64,000 nucleotides of DNA, from the NCBI GenBank assembly GCA_031771865.1, contig JASISA010000007.1:248001-312000 (forward strand). The letters run 5' to 3'. Position 1 is the stretch's first letter; each line of letters opens with the position of its first letter. The translations under genes and the position numbers were made by a program. Source of the DNA: Nothophaeocryptopus gaeumannii. Lineage: Eukaryota > Ascomycota > Dothideomycetes > Mycosphaerellales > Mycosphaerellaceae. The notes beneath the pieces were generated by a model. It was given only the letters and a program-made list of their open reading frames with translations. It made no database searches and was not told the DNA's origin. Shown here in pieces: positions 22,502-33,340 of this stretch.

Positions 22502-24514
22502 TCACCTCCAACTCTGACTCGAACTCCGATGATCATCAACACTCATACTTTCAAACTCCATGTCCCAAATATCGATATCCGCGAATCTTTTCTTCGCGTC
22601 TTCGATCTCTTTACTCTTTGCTGCTTCTTGCATGGAGACAGACAGCTCGGGTAGAGTCGATTCGTCCGCTTCTTCGAATGATTCTTCGTAGCCGTCGTTC
22701 TCCTTGTCTGAGTCAGCGGCGCGACGACCGTATGTCCTTTGTCCTTTCTGTGCGGTTGCAGTGGGCGCGGCGGATGATTTGCGGTTGGTAGTTGTGGTGT
22801 CTTTTCGGGGACGTCCTCTTTTCGCAGGAGCGGATTTCCGGGTCTTGGAGGCAGCTGTCTTTGTCTTTCGCCGCAGGTTTCCGCCTAGCTCGTCCTCGTC
22901 GTCTTCTAGGTGGCTGGCATCGAGAGGTTCATCTTCATCTGAGTCGGATAGCTCTAAGTCGTACTCTGACTTTCGGTTTCGTGGCTTCAAGGGTTGTCTC
23001 CTCTTAGGTAGTAGTGATTGAAGAGTTGCGGTGTTCATTGGCTTGGATTTGGACTTTGTCTTCCGTTTCGGTTCAGGTGATACCTGAGTAACAGGAGGCG
23101 CGAGCTCGCCGGGTTGCCTGCCCATGGGCGCTGGACTGCTACTCAGAGGGTCCGCCATAGTTCCATTTGGTATGTCATCTTCGTCCGCGGCTGCGATGCT
23201 AGGTGAAGTAGGTACGGCAATGTCTTGTTCCCTGTCCGTAGAAGGAACGGCAAGTTCGTCATCTGGAGAAGGTTGCTTTCCTCGAGATGAAGGCGGATCA
23301 GTTGGAGGTGTTGTTGTCGTTTGTGAATTGATGACCTGCACATCCGAAGTGATCGGAGGCTGTGGGGTCTCAGCGCGCTCTGTCGAAGATCGAACAACGA
23401 CTTCGTCTTCTGCAAGCAATGATTCTGCCGGTTCATCCTCAATTTGCTGCTTCTGACGCCTTGCCCGCAGCGCACTCAGCGAGCCAGAGGACACATCATG
23501 TTGATCAGACTTCCGTTTCTTTGAAGCCGAGCTCGCAGTCGCTTCAGTAGACTTTCGCTTCTTCGACACCGCCGGCTTCACATTGCCAGACGATATGCGC
23601 CTGGATCTGGTAGAATGCATGGGCGTGCCTTCGGCTTCTGGCGCAAAGTCTTCCTCACTGTCGCCATCCAGACCCAGGTCGAATACACTCGAGTCGTCCA
23701 CCGCGTTTTCGTCTACCGTGACAGTGGTGGCATTGGCAATCGAGGTTCTTCGGCTCTCGACCCTGTTTTGTACCATTGACAGCATACTGTTCTGGCGAGG
23801 CCTACGCTTGAAGTTCTTCAACGCGAGCATGCTACGCTCGACGATCGGCGTGTTTTGCGTCTTGAGAACCGATCCAGGCTGAGCCATCGAAGATCGACCT
23901 CCCTTCATCACGCTCAATTTTTCAGCTGGAGGAGACGGTGAGAGAGAAAACTCCGATCGATCCGCAGCCGTTGCACCCGAAATCGGCGACTGAGCTGATT
24001 TGGCAGTGATCGAGTCTGAAGACGGTGCCGCTGCTTTCGACTTTGGCGGCGGTGCAGTCTGTTTGGCACGTTGTCCTCGCGCTTCAGCTTCCATGCGCTG
24101 TTTCATGCCTTCCATCACCTTGCTTTGCGCTTCGCTCTGTACGACTTTTCTCACAGTCCGGGCGGGTCTCCGATTGCCTTTCGCAGTCGCAGTCGGAGGC
24201 GGCGCACCGTCGCTTTTTGCCAGCTCGTCCGTAGTCAAAGCTGCCTCACTGGTCGCGTGCCCGCTATTCTCACTCGTCAATCCTAATCCGCCAGCCATCA
24301 TGAAGTCATCCTCATTTTGCTGCTGCACCTTTTTCGGCCGACCGCGCTTCGGCTTCGCGTCTTTAATCAGTCCATCGGTGTTGCCGTCATCCTCATATGC
24401 AGTCGCTTTCGCGCGTGTCGTATTCGTCTTCTCTCGCAGTGCCTGTCTGCTGGTCGCATTCGTGCTGGCCTGAGAGCCAGGCGCATTGCGCAGTCGAGCC
24501 ATATTGATATTCAT
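22502..24514 (-). CDS. AT-hook nuclear protein with KEN motif, function unknown
   Basis: A single-exon frame of 670 codons. Two canonical AT-hooks are visible, RGRP at about 57-60 (KPKRGRPKK) and at about 566-569 (AKRGRPRK), predicting minor-groove DNA binding. The body is low-complexity, rich in Ser, Lys and Ala, with many basic KRK-type nuclear signals and acidic runs (LSDSDEDEPLD). A KEN motif (about 604-606, SDKENDG) is a possible APC/C degron. The most conserved-looking part is the C-terminus, EIEDAKKRFADIDIWDMEFESM, shared by similar fungal proteins. ACGCGT lies 71 bp upstream. A second ATG at 24502 (MARLRN) is an equally likely start. A role in chromatin or the cell cycle is inference. 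Confidence 0.78.
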   Translation of the reverse strand: MNINMARLRNAPGSQASTNATSRQALREKTNTTRAKATAYEDDGNTDGLIKDAKPKRGRPKKVQQQNEDDFMMAGGLGLTSENSGHATSEAALTTDELAKSDGAPPPTATAKGNRRPARTVRKVVQSEAQSKVMEGMKQRMEAEARGQRAKQTAPPPKSKAAAPSSDSITAKSAQSPISGATAADRSEFSLSPSPPAEKLSVMKGGRSSMAQPGSVLKTQNTPIVERSMLALKNFKRRPRQNSMLSMVQNRVESRRTSIANATTVTVDENAVDDSSVFDLGLDGDSEEDFAPEAEGTPMHSTRSRRISSGNVKPAVSKKRKSTEATASSASKKRKSDQHDVSSGSLSALRARRQKQQIEDEPAESLLAEDEVVVRSSTERAETPQPPITSDVQVINSQTTTTPPTDPPSSRGKQPSPDDELAVPSTDREQDIAVPTSPSIAAADEDDIPNGTMADPLSSSPAPMGRQPGELAPPVTQVSPEPKRKTKSKSKPMNTATLQSLLPKRRQPLKPRNRKSEYDLELSDSDEDEPLDASHLEDDEDELGGNLRRKTKTAASKTRKSAPAKRGRPRKDTTTTNRKSSAAPTATAQKGQRTYGRRAADSDKENDGYEESFEEADESTLPELSVSMQEAAKSKEIEDAKKRFADIDIWDMEFESMSVDDHRSSSQSWR

Positions 24515-24716
24515 TCACATGCCTCTCAGCACACTGCCTGCTGTGTTTGCGATGCGAGCAGAGGGTGGCGCGATTGTGGTGAGAACGCGTCGATGTTGAG
24601 ATCATGGATGTCGGACGCGGGACGAACAACAAACGAAAGCTTGCCATGCCAAGCAATCGCGAACTCCACGTCGCGTCCACGTGAACAGCGCAACTCAATC
24701 ATCAACGGCAAGTTCG
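24515..24716. promoter_or_regulatory. Bidirectional promoter, AT-hook gene and aminopeptidase gene
   Basis: Only 202 bp separate the two divergent start codons. An ACGCGT box (MBF/MCB type) lies at 24585-24590, nearer the AT-hook gene. ACGCGT occurs roughly a dozen times in the window, so it is only suggestive. Confidence 0.5.
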
Positions 24717-26699
24717 ATGCCTCCATCCCTCATCTCAGCCTGCCGCATCTTCTTCAAGCCATTCTGCCGTACTCGTTCTGCTTCATACACGAGGATGGTG
24801 TTGAGACCAGCTTCCGATGCTGTCGCCAAGGAGGCAGCGGCAAACATTCATGCCCCACGCGATCCTAACACGCTGGCCAACTACAATGCCTGGCGGACGA
24901 AGCACACGACAGCAGAGTTTGTCGTCGATTTTGAGAGGAAACGTCTCAGCGGCACTGTTCATCTGACCTTGGCAAGACTTGCCAACGAGAACAAGATCAT
25001 ACTCGATACAAGCCATCTCGAGATTGGCGACGTTCATGTCGAAGGCGACAAAGCCCAATGGCAGCTCGCCAAGGCCCGTACAGAACCGTACGGCAGCCCA
25101 TTGACCATCCAGGTGGACGAGAAGCACACCAATTCAGCAGACATCAAGCTGAGCATTGGTGTTCAAACGACTAAGGACTGCACGGCGTTACAATGGCTCA
25201 CCCCAGCACAGACTAGCAACAAAAAGCATCCATATATGTTCTCGCAATGTCAAGCCATCCACGCACGATCCCTATTCCCATGTCAGGACACGCCCGACGT
25301 GAAGTCGACGTACACTTTCAACATCCGATCGTCTCTACCAGTTTTGGCTTCCGGTCTGCCTACTGGTGTCCAGGACTATTTTCCGGGCGAGGATGGTAAG
25401 CCAGGCACACTTCTCTACACTTTCCATCAAAAGATTCCGATGCCATCTTACCTCTTCGCACTGGCATCTGGTGACATTGCCTCCGCGTCGATCGGTCCTC
25501 GGTCTACCGTCTGGACCGGACCTGAGGAGCTGAAAGCAAGCCAGTGGGAGTTCGAGCAAGACACGGAGCCATACATTCAAGCCGCAGAGAAGATTGTCTA
25601 CCCATACGCATGGACAACTTATAACGTCCTTGTTCTACCCCCCAGTTTCCCATACGGTGGAATGGAAAATCCAGTCTACACATTTGCCACGCCAACAGTC
25701 GTGTCTGGAGACCGACAGAATGTGGACGTGATTGCTCACGAACTAAGTCACTCCTGGTCCGGAAACCTCGTAAGTAACGCCAGCTGGGAACACTTCTGGC
25801 TCAATGAAGGCTGGACCACCTACCTTGAACGCCGCCTCCAAGCCGACATCCACGGTGGTGACAAGTATCGCGATTTCTCCGCCATCATCGGCTGGAACGC
25901 ACTCTCAGACTCCATTGAGCAATTTGGCGAAGACCATGAGTTTACGAAGCTCATTCCAGATCTGAAGGGCAAAGACCCCGAGGATGCCTTCTCAAGCATT
26001 CCGTACGAGAAAGGCTTCACCTTCCTGTACACCCTCGAGAAGCTGCTAGGAAAGGAAAAGTGGGACAAGTTCATTCCGCACTATTTCACAACTTTCAAGC
26101 AACGCTCTGTCGACAGCTATGAATTCAAGGCTACGCTCATCGATTTCTTCGCATCCGATAAGGGAGCTTCCAAGAAACTCGACGATCTTGACTGGGACAC
26201 ATGGTTTTACAAGCCCGGATTTCCGCCTCAGCCTGAATTCAACACGGAGTTGGCAGATGAATGCCTGGCGCTCGCGAACAAATGGCAAAAGCTCAGTGAA
26301 GGCTCTTCGGACTTCAAGCCCAGCAAGAAGGACGTCGAATCTTTCACTGCGAATCAAAGTGTTATCTTCCTGGAGAAAGTCCAGACGTTCGGAAAGCCGC
26401 TCTCTACTGCACTCGTGGAACAACTGGGCAACACATACGAATTCGCAAAGTCCAAGAACGTCGAGCTAGTGTCGAGATACCTGGTTGTCGGATTGCAAGC
26501 TCATGCGAGGAGCGTGTTTGAGCCTACGGCTAAGTTGCTAGGTGAGGTCGGACGCATGAAGTTCGTCCGACCATTATTCAGGGAATTGATCAAGAATGAT
26601 CCCGAGTTGGCGAAGGAGACTTTTGAGAAGAACAGGGACTTCTATCATCCCATCTGTCGAGGAATGGTTGAGAAGCTCTTCGAGAAGCACAGCAAGTAA
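24717..26699 (+). CDS. LAP2: Leukotriene-A4-hydrolase-type M1 aminopeptidase
   Basis: Zinc metallopeptidase of family M1, the fungal leukotriene A4 hydrolase/aminopeptidase group. One exon, 660 aa from the ATG at 24717; the frame opens earlier at a GTG. The zinc motif is HELSH-x18-E (H341, H345, E364, in VIAHELSHSW...LNEGWTTYLE). The exopeptidase motif GGMENP is just upstream, preceded by a GGMENP-typical YGGMENPVYTF context. The N-terminal beta domain covers roughly 60-260 and the C-terminal helical domain roughly 500-660, a full-length LTA4H layout. Residues 1-26 (RIFFKPFCRTRSASYTR) are basic and could be a mitochondrial leader; starting at the next ATG (24795) would give the cytosolic form. 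Confidence 0.95.
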   Translation: MPPSLISACRIFFKPFCRTRSASYTRMVLRPASDAVAKEAAANIHAPRDPNTLANYNAWRTKHTTAEFVVDFERKRLSGTVHLTLARLANENKIILDTSHLEIGDVHVEGDKAQWQLAKARTEPYGSPLTIQVDEKHTNSADIKLSIGVQTTKDCTALQWLTPAQTSNKKHPYMFSQCQAIHARSLFPCQDTPDVKSTYTFNIRSSLPVLASGLPTGVQDYFPGEDGKPGTLLYTFHQKIPMPSYLFALASGDIASASIGPRSTVWTGPEELKASQWEFEQDTEPYIQAAEKIVYPYAWTTYNVLVLPPSFPYGGMENPVYTFATPTVVSGDRQNVDVIAHELSHSWSGNLVSNASWEHFWLNEGWTTYLERRLQADIHGGDKYRDFSAIIGWNALSDSIEQFGEDHEFTKLIPDLKGKDPEDAFSSIPYEKGFTFLYTLEKLLGKEKWDKFIPHYFTTFKQRSVDSYEFKATLIDFFASDKGASKKLDDLDWDTWFYKPGFPPQPEFNTELADECLALANKWQKLSEGSSDFKPSKKDVESFTANQSVIFLEKVQTFGKPLSTALVEQLGNTYEFAKSKNVELVSRYLVVGLQAHARSVFEPTAKLLGEVGRMKFVRPLFRELIKNDPELAKETFEKNRDFYHPICRGMVEKLFEKHSK

Positions 26700-27057
26700 G
26701 TAATGAGAATAGGGCGGCATCGCGCAGAAATACTCTCGGCTGTCCAAAACAGTACTTGTTCCTGCCTCACGTTGTCCCGGTCGAGTGAGTGTTTATTCGG
26801 GAGTCCCAAAGTGGTAATGCGAGGCCTCGCCCAAGCTTTGTCTCCGGCCTCGACCTCTCCACCTCAAGCTGTCTCGTGCCCGCCTGACGATGAACCAACC
26901 CCTCCTAGGAATAAGTAGTGACCGAAGCTTGCATTGTAGGCTGAAAGAGTAAGTTGGTGTTTCTGCCTTGTCTTGAAGATACTTCCATTGGACCTTTCTC
27001 TCCTCCTTTCCTTACCATTGGAAGCTACGTGACTGCTTGGAGTACAAGATCACAATC
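26700..27057. other. Intergenic between two + strand genes
   Basis: 358 bp: presumed 3' end of the aminopeptidase gene and promoter of the DhaK-like gene. Nothing else seen. Confidence 0.5.
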
Positions 27058-28306
27058 ATGGCTATCGAAACAGCGTCCAAAGCACAACCAGCAAAGGAGA
27101 CCTTTCACTTCATCAACGACCCAGCCGACGCGATCAACGATGCCCTGACGGGCCTCACGCACCTCAAACCAGACCTCTCCTACAACGCCGAGTACAAAAT
27201 CGTCTACCGAAATGACCTGGCGACGTTCAGCGAAGACCATGTAACAACCATTGGGTTTGGTATGCCTCTCCTTCCAGACCCCTCTTACTGTATATGTGTT
27301 GACATTTGGATTACAGCTGGAGGAGGCCACGAGCCCATGTTCGGCGGCTTCGTCGGCCACAACTACCTATCCGCCTACGTCTCCGGCGCTGTCTTCGCCT
27401 CCCCCACCGCCGCCCAAATCTTTGAAGCGATCAAAATGTGCCAGCCTACCACTTCCCCCTCCAAAGGCACATTGATCGTATGCGGAAACTACACAGGCGA
27501 TATACTGAATGCTGGGTTGGCGATTACAAGGGCGCAAGCGGCGGGTTATAAGGTGTATTTTAAGCCTGTGGGGGATGATGTTGCTGTGGGGAGGAAGAAG
27601 GGAGGGAAGGTGGGGAGGAGAGGGTTGAGTGGACATTTGATTGGGTTGAAGAGTGCTTGTGCGTTGGCGGAGAGGGGGCAAGGGTTGGAGAGGGTTGCGG
27701 AGGTCATGGAGTATGTTGCGGGAAATGTTGGAACTATTGGGGTTGCTTTTGATAGGTATGACAACACCTTGAAGAGAATTTGGGTGATAGGGGTATTTAT
27801 GCTGACAATGGTTGTGTAGGGTTGCGCTGCCGAATGCCACATTGACGGACCTGCAGACTCTGCCGCCGGCTACTATCGAGCTTGGTATGGGCGCTCATGG
27901 AGAGCCTGGATTGCAACAGATCTCGCCCATACCGACTCCGGAAGCATTGACGTCGCAGATGCTGGATTTGTTGCTCAATGTCGAGGATAAGGACCGAGCT
28001 TTCATTCCGTTCTCGAACTCGGCCAATCCTGCAGGAGATGGCGATGTTGTCCTCTTGCTCAACAGCTTGGGCAGCACATCAGACGAGGTTCTTGCTCGCT
28101 TTGCAGAGCTAGCGAAGATCGGATTGGAGAAGCGAGGGTTCAATGTCCGAAGATTGACCCTTGGACCTCTGGTGACCAGTCTGAAGATGAGTGGATTTGG
28201 CATTACTGTCTGGAGGTTGCCGCCGGAGAGCGGAGAAGCCATGGACAGAAATTTGGCGCTTGACCTCTGGGACTCACCTGTAGATGTTGTAGCTTGGAGG
28301 CAGTAG
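27058..28306 (+). CDS. DhaK-only dihydroxyacetone-kinase-like protein
   Basis: Carries the substrate-binding DhaK domain of dihydroxyacetone kinases but no DhaL (ATP-binding) domain. Fungal Dak proteins are usually near 590 aa with both; this one is 375 aa and ends right after DhaK. Three exons: 27058-27259, 27317-27755 and 27820-28306, with introns GTATGC...TTACAG and GTATGA...GTGTAG. Key residues are kept: H72 in GGGHEP, D129 in GNYTGDILN, and H240 in GMGAHGEPG, the histidine that binds the ketone covalently in the family. The usual GGGSGHEP loop is shortened to FAGGGHEP. The shadow frame before 27058 begins at TTG. It may act with a DhaL protein encoded elsewhere, or not be a kinase. Confidence 0.85.
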
Positions 28307-28336
28307 ATTTACTCTTCCTGAGCCTGAGTAGTGCAT

Positions 28337-29299
28337 CTACACATCATCTACATCATCCATTTCTGAGTCAAATTCATCTGCAAAATCACAGCGCACCATG
28401 GCCCCGTCATCTGAGTCCTCGTCTTCTTCACGGCCCAGAGCACCCATTGAGTCTTGGATTCGTCGCAGCTGTTCCTTCTCATGCCACTCGTCTATGATAC
28501 CATCGTCTGAGCAATAGTCGCTTGACTGCTTATAGAACTTCTTGATACGGTGGCGTCTCCAGTCCCTCGCGTTGTCCGTCGTGCCGCTCATCATAGACTT
28601 CATAACGTTCACAAAGACATCTTCCAAGGCCTCTCCAGCATCTTCGGCAGCACGTCCTGATTTGCCGATTCGTTCTGCAAGCGATTTGTTATTGGAGTCC
28701 AGCTGCGCTTGTTCCAGACAGAAGGCGGTGAACATGCCTTCCCATCTAAAGCTGATCTCTCGTTTTCCCACATCGAACTGGAGTCCGGGAAGCTCGGTAT
28801 CATTCGCCGCCCGGTTGATCATGATGACATAAGGTGTCAAATCGAACCGCCTATCATCAGCATCCGCATCTTCACCTGGACCCAGATATGTCTCCAGATT
28901 CTCCCTCCACTGCCTGTACTTCTTCTTGGTATAAGCCGTCACGTACTCTTCGTCGTGGTAAGACGGAATGTCACCCGTTTCCGCAGTCTCCTTGAAAATA
29001 CATCGACTCCTGTCTTTCTCATCAAGCCGGTCGAATACCATGTCCAGCCCGAACATGCACTTGCCACCGTCCTCCATATCGGGCACCCAATCCCATCCGC
29101 AGTCAAAATGGATCATCATCTGCTTCGGATCGCGCATGAAGGTGTCCAGATAGGACTGAGCTATATTTGCTCTCCAGTTACGGCAGACATGTCGAGCGTG
29201 ATTCCACGTGTGGACCCAGTTGTACGCCCGGTCTTCATCATCGGATGCTGCCAAGTAAAAGATGCGTTGCAAGAGCTCGGGAGGGAGTTTAGAAGCCAT
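28337..29299 (-). CDS. F-box-like protein
   Basis: A single exon of 320 aa starting MASKLPPELLQRIFYLAA, an F-box-like N-terminus (LPPELL..IF) followed by HVCRNWRANIAQSYL, as expected for the second and third helices. The remainder has no repeat I recognise and ends in a very acidic tail (EEDEDSDDGA...DSEMDDVDDV). F-box proteins present substrates to SCF ubiquitin ligases through Skp1; the substrate here is unknown. The frame also opens nine codons earlier, at an ATG in poorer family context; the ATG at 29299 puts the F-box near the N-terminus. Convergent with the DhaK-like gene, with only 30 bp between the stops. Confidence 0.75.
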   Translation of the reverse strand: MASKLPPELLQRIFYLAASDDEDRAYNWVHTWNHARHVCRNWRANIAQSYLDTFMRDPKQMMIHFDCGWDWVPDMEDGGKCMFGLDMVFDRLDEKDRSRCIFKETAETGDIPSYHDEEYVTAYTKKKYRQWRENLETYLGPGEDADADDRRFDLTPYVIMINRAANDTELPGLQFDVGKREISFRWEGMFTAFCLEQAQLDSNNKSLAERIGKSGRAAEDAGEALEDVFVNVMKSMMSGTTDNARDWRRHRIKKFYKQSSDYCSDDGIIDEWHEKEQLRRIQDSMGALGREEDEDSDDGAMVRCDFADEFDSEMDDVDDV

Positions 29300-30084
29300 G
29301 TATGTGAATGTCCTCTTGTAGCACAAGTGATCTTCGGAACTCAGTACAGTACTGTATTGGGTCTATCCGAGACTTCTTTTTTCTTGTGAACTTTATCGTG
29401 ATCCAGACGGTGACGAGGTGAACAGGGAGAGGAGTTTGACTTTAGGTGCAGACCCCTGTGCCGATCGTCTTGATTTGAGTCTGAACTTTGAAGAAGCAAT
29501 GCCTGTCAAACTGAACCAAAATTTGATGGACATCCACCGCTTAGAACGATCACAACCATCCTTCAGCCTTGCATGTGAACGATCTCGAGTGAATGGTTGT
29601 ACAATCGCATTGGCCACAGAGTGGCTGATGGCAAAGGAATGCGCCTTCCTCGTTTGTTGGAGCGCCACGTGCGAACTCTTGCCACCACCCTTGCATCAGA
29701 TCGTCCCTGCCGACTTTGAGCCAGAGATCCCAGATCCGCCTCGACATGGGAAGGAAACATCCGAAACGAGGATGGAGGGAACCCACTGTGGATAGAAACG
29801 ATTTCTGCCTCGTTTGCGACTTTCTCCTTCTTTCAACAACTTCACGACTGCGCGAAAATTGACCCGCATCGACACCCACCGGCCAATAACACCACCAATT
29901 CAACATCCGAGTACACTTTGCCGACAGGAGCGTTGAACATTTCGATCTGGAACCAGGAGTCAACATGCAATTCCCAGCATGTTGGAAGTGCGAGAGCCGG
30001 AGAGACCTGATCCAGGGGGAGGAATGGACATGAAGTTCATGAACTCGTACTGGAGACTGTCTCAACTGCTACAACGCTATAAAG
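29300..30084. other. Intergenic region
   Basis: 785 bp between the F-box-like gene start and the permease stop, both on the - strand. No recognisable gene. Short frames on both strands lack conserved motifs. Confidence 0.5.
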
Positions 30085-31795
30085 TTACAGATCCTTCGCC
30101 AACTTCGATACCGGCGGCACGTAAACGTGTCTCGCCCACACAGCGTAATAAATCGCAGCAACAACAGCAACGCCGCCATAAACCACACAGGCCCAGTTCA
30201 TCGTCGCCAACGTGGGGTGGTTGAACAGAGGGAAGAAAGCCATGACAAAGGCGATGAAAGTATACGACAGGCCAATGATGTTGCAAACCCATCCCAACGG
30301 ACCCCCCAAGCTCCATCGTCGAGGAAGGAGCTCCTCGCCGCGAATGCGCTTCAGCAGAATGCATCCCATGGATGTCAAATATGATGTCAACAGCGCAACA
30401 ACACCGATTGAGAGCAGCGCGTTGAAAGCGACCACGCTGCCCAGGCTGATGAGCGACAGAAGGGCTGTGCACGTAAAGCAGACGACGACGGCGTTGAGCG
30501 GAATGTCCCAGCCTGGTCGGACGTACGACAGAAGTTTCGCGAACGGGAGACCGTGGTCTCGAGCGAAAGCGAACATCTGGCGAGAGGCGGTCGCGACGTT
30601 GCTGATGGCGGAGCAGAGGGTGAGCGTCGTGATGATGCACGTCATAACGGTCGTTCCGGCGTGCGACTGAGTCGCATTGTAGAAGGTTCCAATGAAAGCG
30701 AAGTTGTACATGGGTGTTACGGCGGCATCGATGGGTCCGAGACAGTACGCGAAGGTGATCGCCATAATCAGACCGGTGATACCATTCAGAATCAGAGTGG
30801 AAACCATTGCCCAAGGGATGGTGCGCGACGCATCCTTGACCTCCTCAGCCATGTGAACGCAAGAGTCTGGTCCGATCAGCGCGTAGATGGGACCAGTGAA
30901 AGCCACCATGCTCGCGGCTCCCACGGAAGGCCAGTCAGCGATTTGAGTGAAGTTGAGCCAGACATCGGCACTGGTATGTCGCGGCGCAAAAACCCAAAGC
31001 GGGATGAGAATTGCGAAGAAGCCAAAGACCAGGAGGATCAGGATCAAGCCTTCGAGAAGCGGGAGTTTGCGCGCGAAGAAACTGTTGAAGACAACGGCCA
31101 CTGTCGCCGTAGCAATCGTGAGCAGCACGCCATGCCATGGCTTGGGGACGTACGCCGCGTCGTTCAGAACGATCAATCCCTGGACCTGCGTTGCTACTGT
31201 AAAGCATTGTCCAGCGATACCCGCCTGCCATCCCAAGACACAGAACCAGCCAACGAGGTAACTGAGCAGTTTCTGGAACGACTTGGGCGCAAACTCGGAA
31301 ACCCAGTGATATTGACCACCTGATGTCGGAGCCATTGAGGCCATTTCTGCCATGCTCAGAATCGCTGCGCCGAAGCCGAAGAGCGTCACGATGTAGATCC
31401 AGACAAGGGCGGGCAGACCGCCGTTCGGGAGGGTATAACTCGCGGAGCTGCCAAAATCCATCAGTCACATACTCAGGCGCATGCGATCTTCTCTACCGGG
31501 ATCACGCACCTCAGGACAGACGCCCATGTCATCATCAAGACGGCCGCAAAGCCTGCATTGCGCGTCAGAATTGCGATCGAGCATCTTTCGATTTGCCCGA
31601 CTTACCGAAAATGGGAATGAAACTGAAGTTGCGCTTGAATTCTTGCGTCTGGCCCATACGCTGCATATCACGCCTGTCAAAGGCCGTTCCCTGCTTTTCC
31701 GGAGGGAGGTCGGTCGCGTCCATTCGGTCGTCCATGGTGACTTGGGAGGTCGCGACCTTGCCCTCGGTACTGTCGTATGGGCTTCGACTCGACAT
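30085..31795 (-). CDS. Amino-acid/choline permease (APC superfamily, ACT type)
   Basis: Plasma-membrane or vacuolar permease of the fungal amino-acid/choline transporter group (Uga4/Hnm1-like); substrate not predictable by eye. Three exons: 31606-31795, 31510-31552 and 30085-31447, total 531 aa. Introns GTAAGT...ATGCAG and GTGCGT...GGCAG rebuild FIPIFGFAAVLMMTWASVLSSASYTLPNGG, the first membrane helix of the family. The 43 bp middle exon is easily missed. Family marks: FGFGAAILSMAEMASMAPTSGGQYHWVSEF, GPDSCVHMAEEVKDASRTIPWAM, and SRQMFAFARDHGLPF. About twelve membrane segments are visible. The 63 soluble N-terminal residues of exon 1 include RNFSFIPIFG, the usual pre-TM1 motif. The ATG at 31795 is the first in frame. 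Confidence 0.93.
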
Positions 31796-33340
31796 CTTGA
31801 TAGAAAACGCAGAGGACACCGGCGACAGATGAACCTTTCAGCAGCTGAGGTGAGAAAAAGGCCGCAGAGGTTGGACGCTCCACGTGGCGATTGTGCTTGA
31901 CTCTTTAACAGGTCCTGCACCAGAAGAGAACCGGATCGCAAAGTTCGTAAGGAACAAGACGATCATGTCGTTCAACTTCCGTGCTTGGGAAAGACCGCGG
32001 CCGTCGCGACCTAAACGCAGAGCTTCTTCTCAACGTGGGGTCTGTGCCGCGTACTAGCGATGTGCCCGTAACCCTGGTTTGCAACAGGGGGCGTGCCACT
32101 TTGTGATCTCTTCCGACGGCACCGTACGCCGCGTCGACTCTCAAACACTGGGAAACCTCGCCAATGATTATGTCCTGTTTCTTGGCCCTTCAACGTCCAT
32201 CCTCCAATATCGAAATGTTGCTATTTTGAACAGCATTTTTCGCTTCCGATATGCTTCTTCAAGGGGCGCATGGCTCAAGAACGACGAACGGATGCAGCGT
32301 CAGACTGGTGAGGGGCATCCGGTTCCATCGGAACATACTGCATCAACATGCATACAGTATCCGGACGAAGACCCCACCTGCGCGTAAGAAGATGAGTCTG
32401 TTTCGTCAAGAACTTCTCTCTGGTTGCGCTGGGACGACAGCTCGAAGGCGGCGCCACGGAGCTACGGCAATTCTAGCTTAAAGCGACACTTTTTGAGCTT
32501 AGCGAACCGCCGGGACGCTGTTTGGGCGGCGGGCGAGTTGCAGGCCAATTCTTGGATCACGCACTTAACATCTAGAACGCCTTGCGGGGTGTAGCGCAAT
32601 ATCGCGGCACTTTGTATTGCACAAGGTGTCGCAGACTGTTTGCAATGTTGCCGCACGGCGTTGTGGCATGAGCACTTGCGTGTCCCTGTCATTAATTGCG
32701 CTGCAGTAAAAGGGCTCGAAGCTAATCTCGACTCCGCGTTCCGAGCTGATGACAACTTTGGGAAGAGGAAGTGTTTTTGAGTTTCCCGCTTCCACTGCAT
32801 CTCGCGACATATTGGCGCGAAGGATCTTTCCTGACCCGGGATTTCTCCTGTTCCTACAGCCCCAGGAACGGCCCCATTTTGCAGATTGATCACCGGGATT
32901 CTCAAGGACCGACGGGCGACGGAACAGTACAAAGGTCTTGTATCATCGTTTTGTGTACACTGCATCCGGGTGTGCCAGGAAATGTAGTGTCGTGGCAAAG
33001 GATGACGCGAGCTTCTACCGGCAGCACAAGTACCTCCGTAGTAGGGTAGATTCAAGACAGTTCTATCGGCTATCAAGCGTGGCAGCTAGGATCTGCAGGC
33101 TCGTGTGAACAGAACGGCGTCGGATATCAGGGCACACCTCTTGGCTGAAGTCTGTTCAAGGAGCTAGCACAACGGGTGCCGCTGTAGAACGCATGCCATT
33201 TATCCACCTCTTTGCTCCCGACTCAAGTGCGACTTTGGCTCGCCCTCTTGGAGCGCAGCCATCGCGAACTTCGACATCCACGACTACATACCAATCTTCG
33301 CGAGCCTGCAAACCGCTGCGCAAGCAGAGCTCGCCTCACA
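31796..33340. other. Intergenic region, divergent promoters
   Basis: 1.55 kb between the head-to-head permease and rhodopsin-fold genes. A - strand frame of 204 codons (32462-33076) is open but shows no motif I recognise and was not accepted. No repeats or RNA genes seen. Confidence 0.45.

Noticed and set aside
22704..24473. Several long plus-strand frames
   Set aside because: Antisense to the low-complexity AT-hook gene; repetitive codon use there opens the opposite frames.
32462..33076. Minus-strand frame of 204 codons between the permease and rhodopsin-fold genes
   Set aside because: No domain recognised; lies in a shared promoter region; may be a chance frame.
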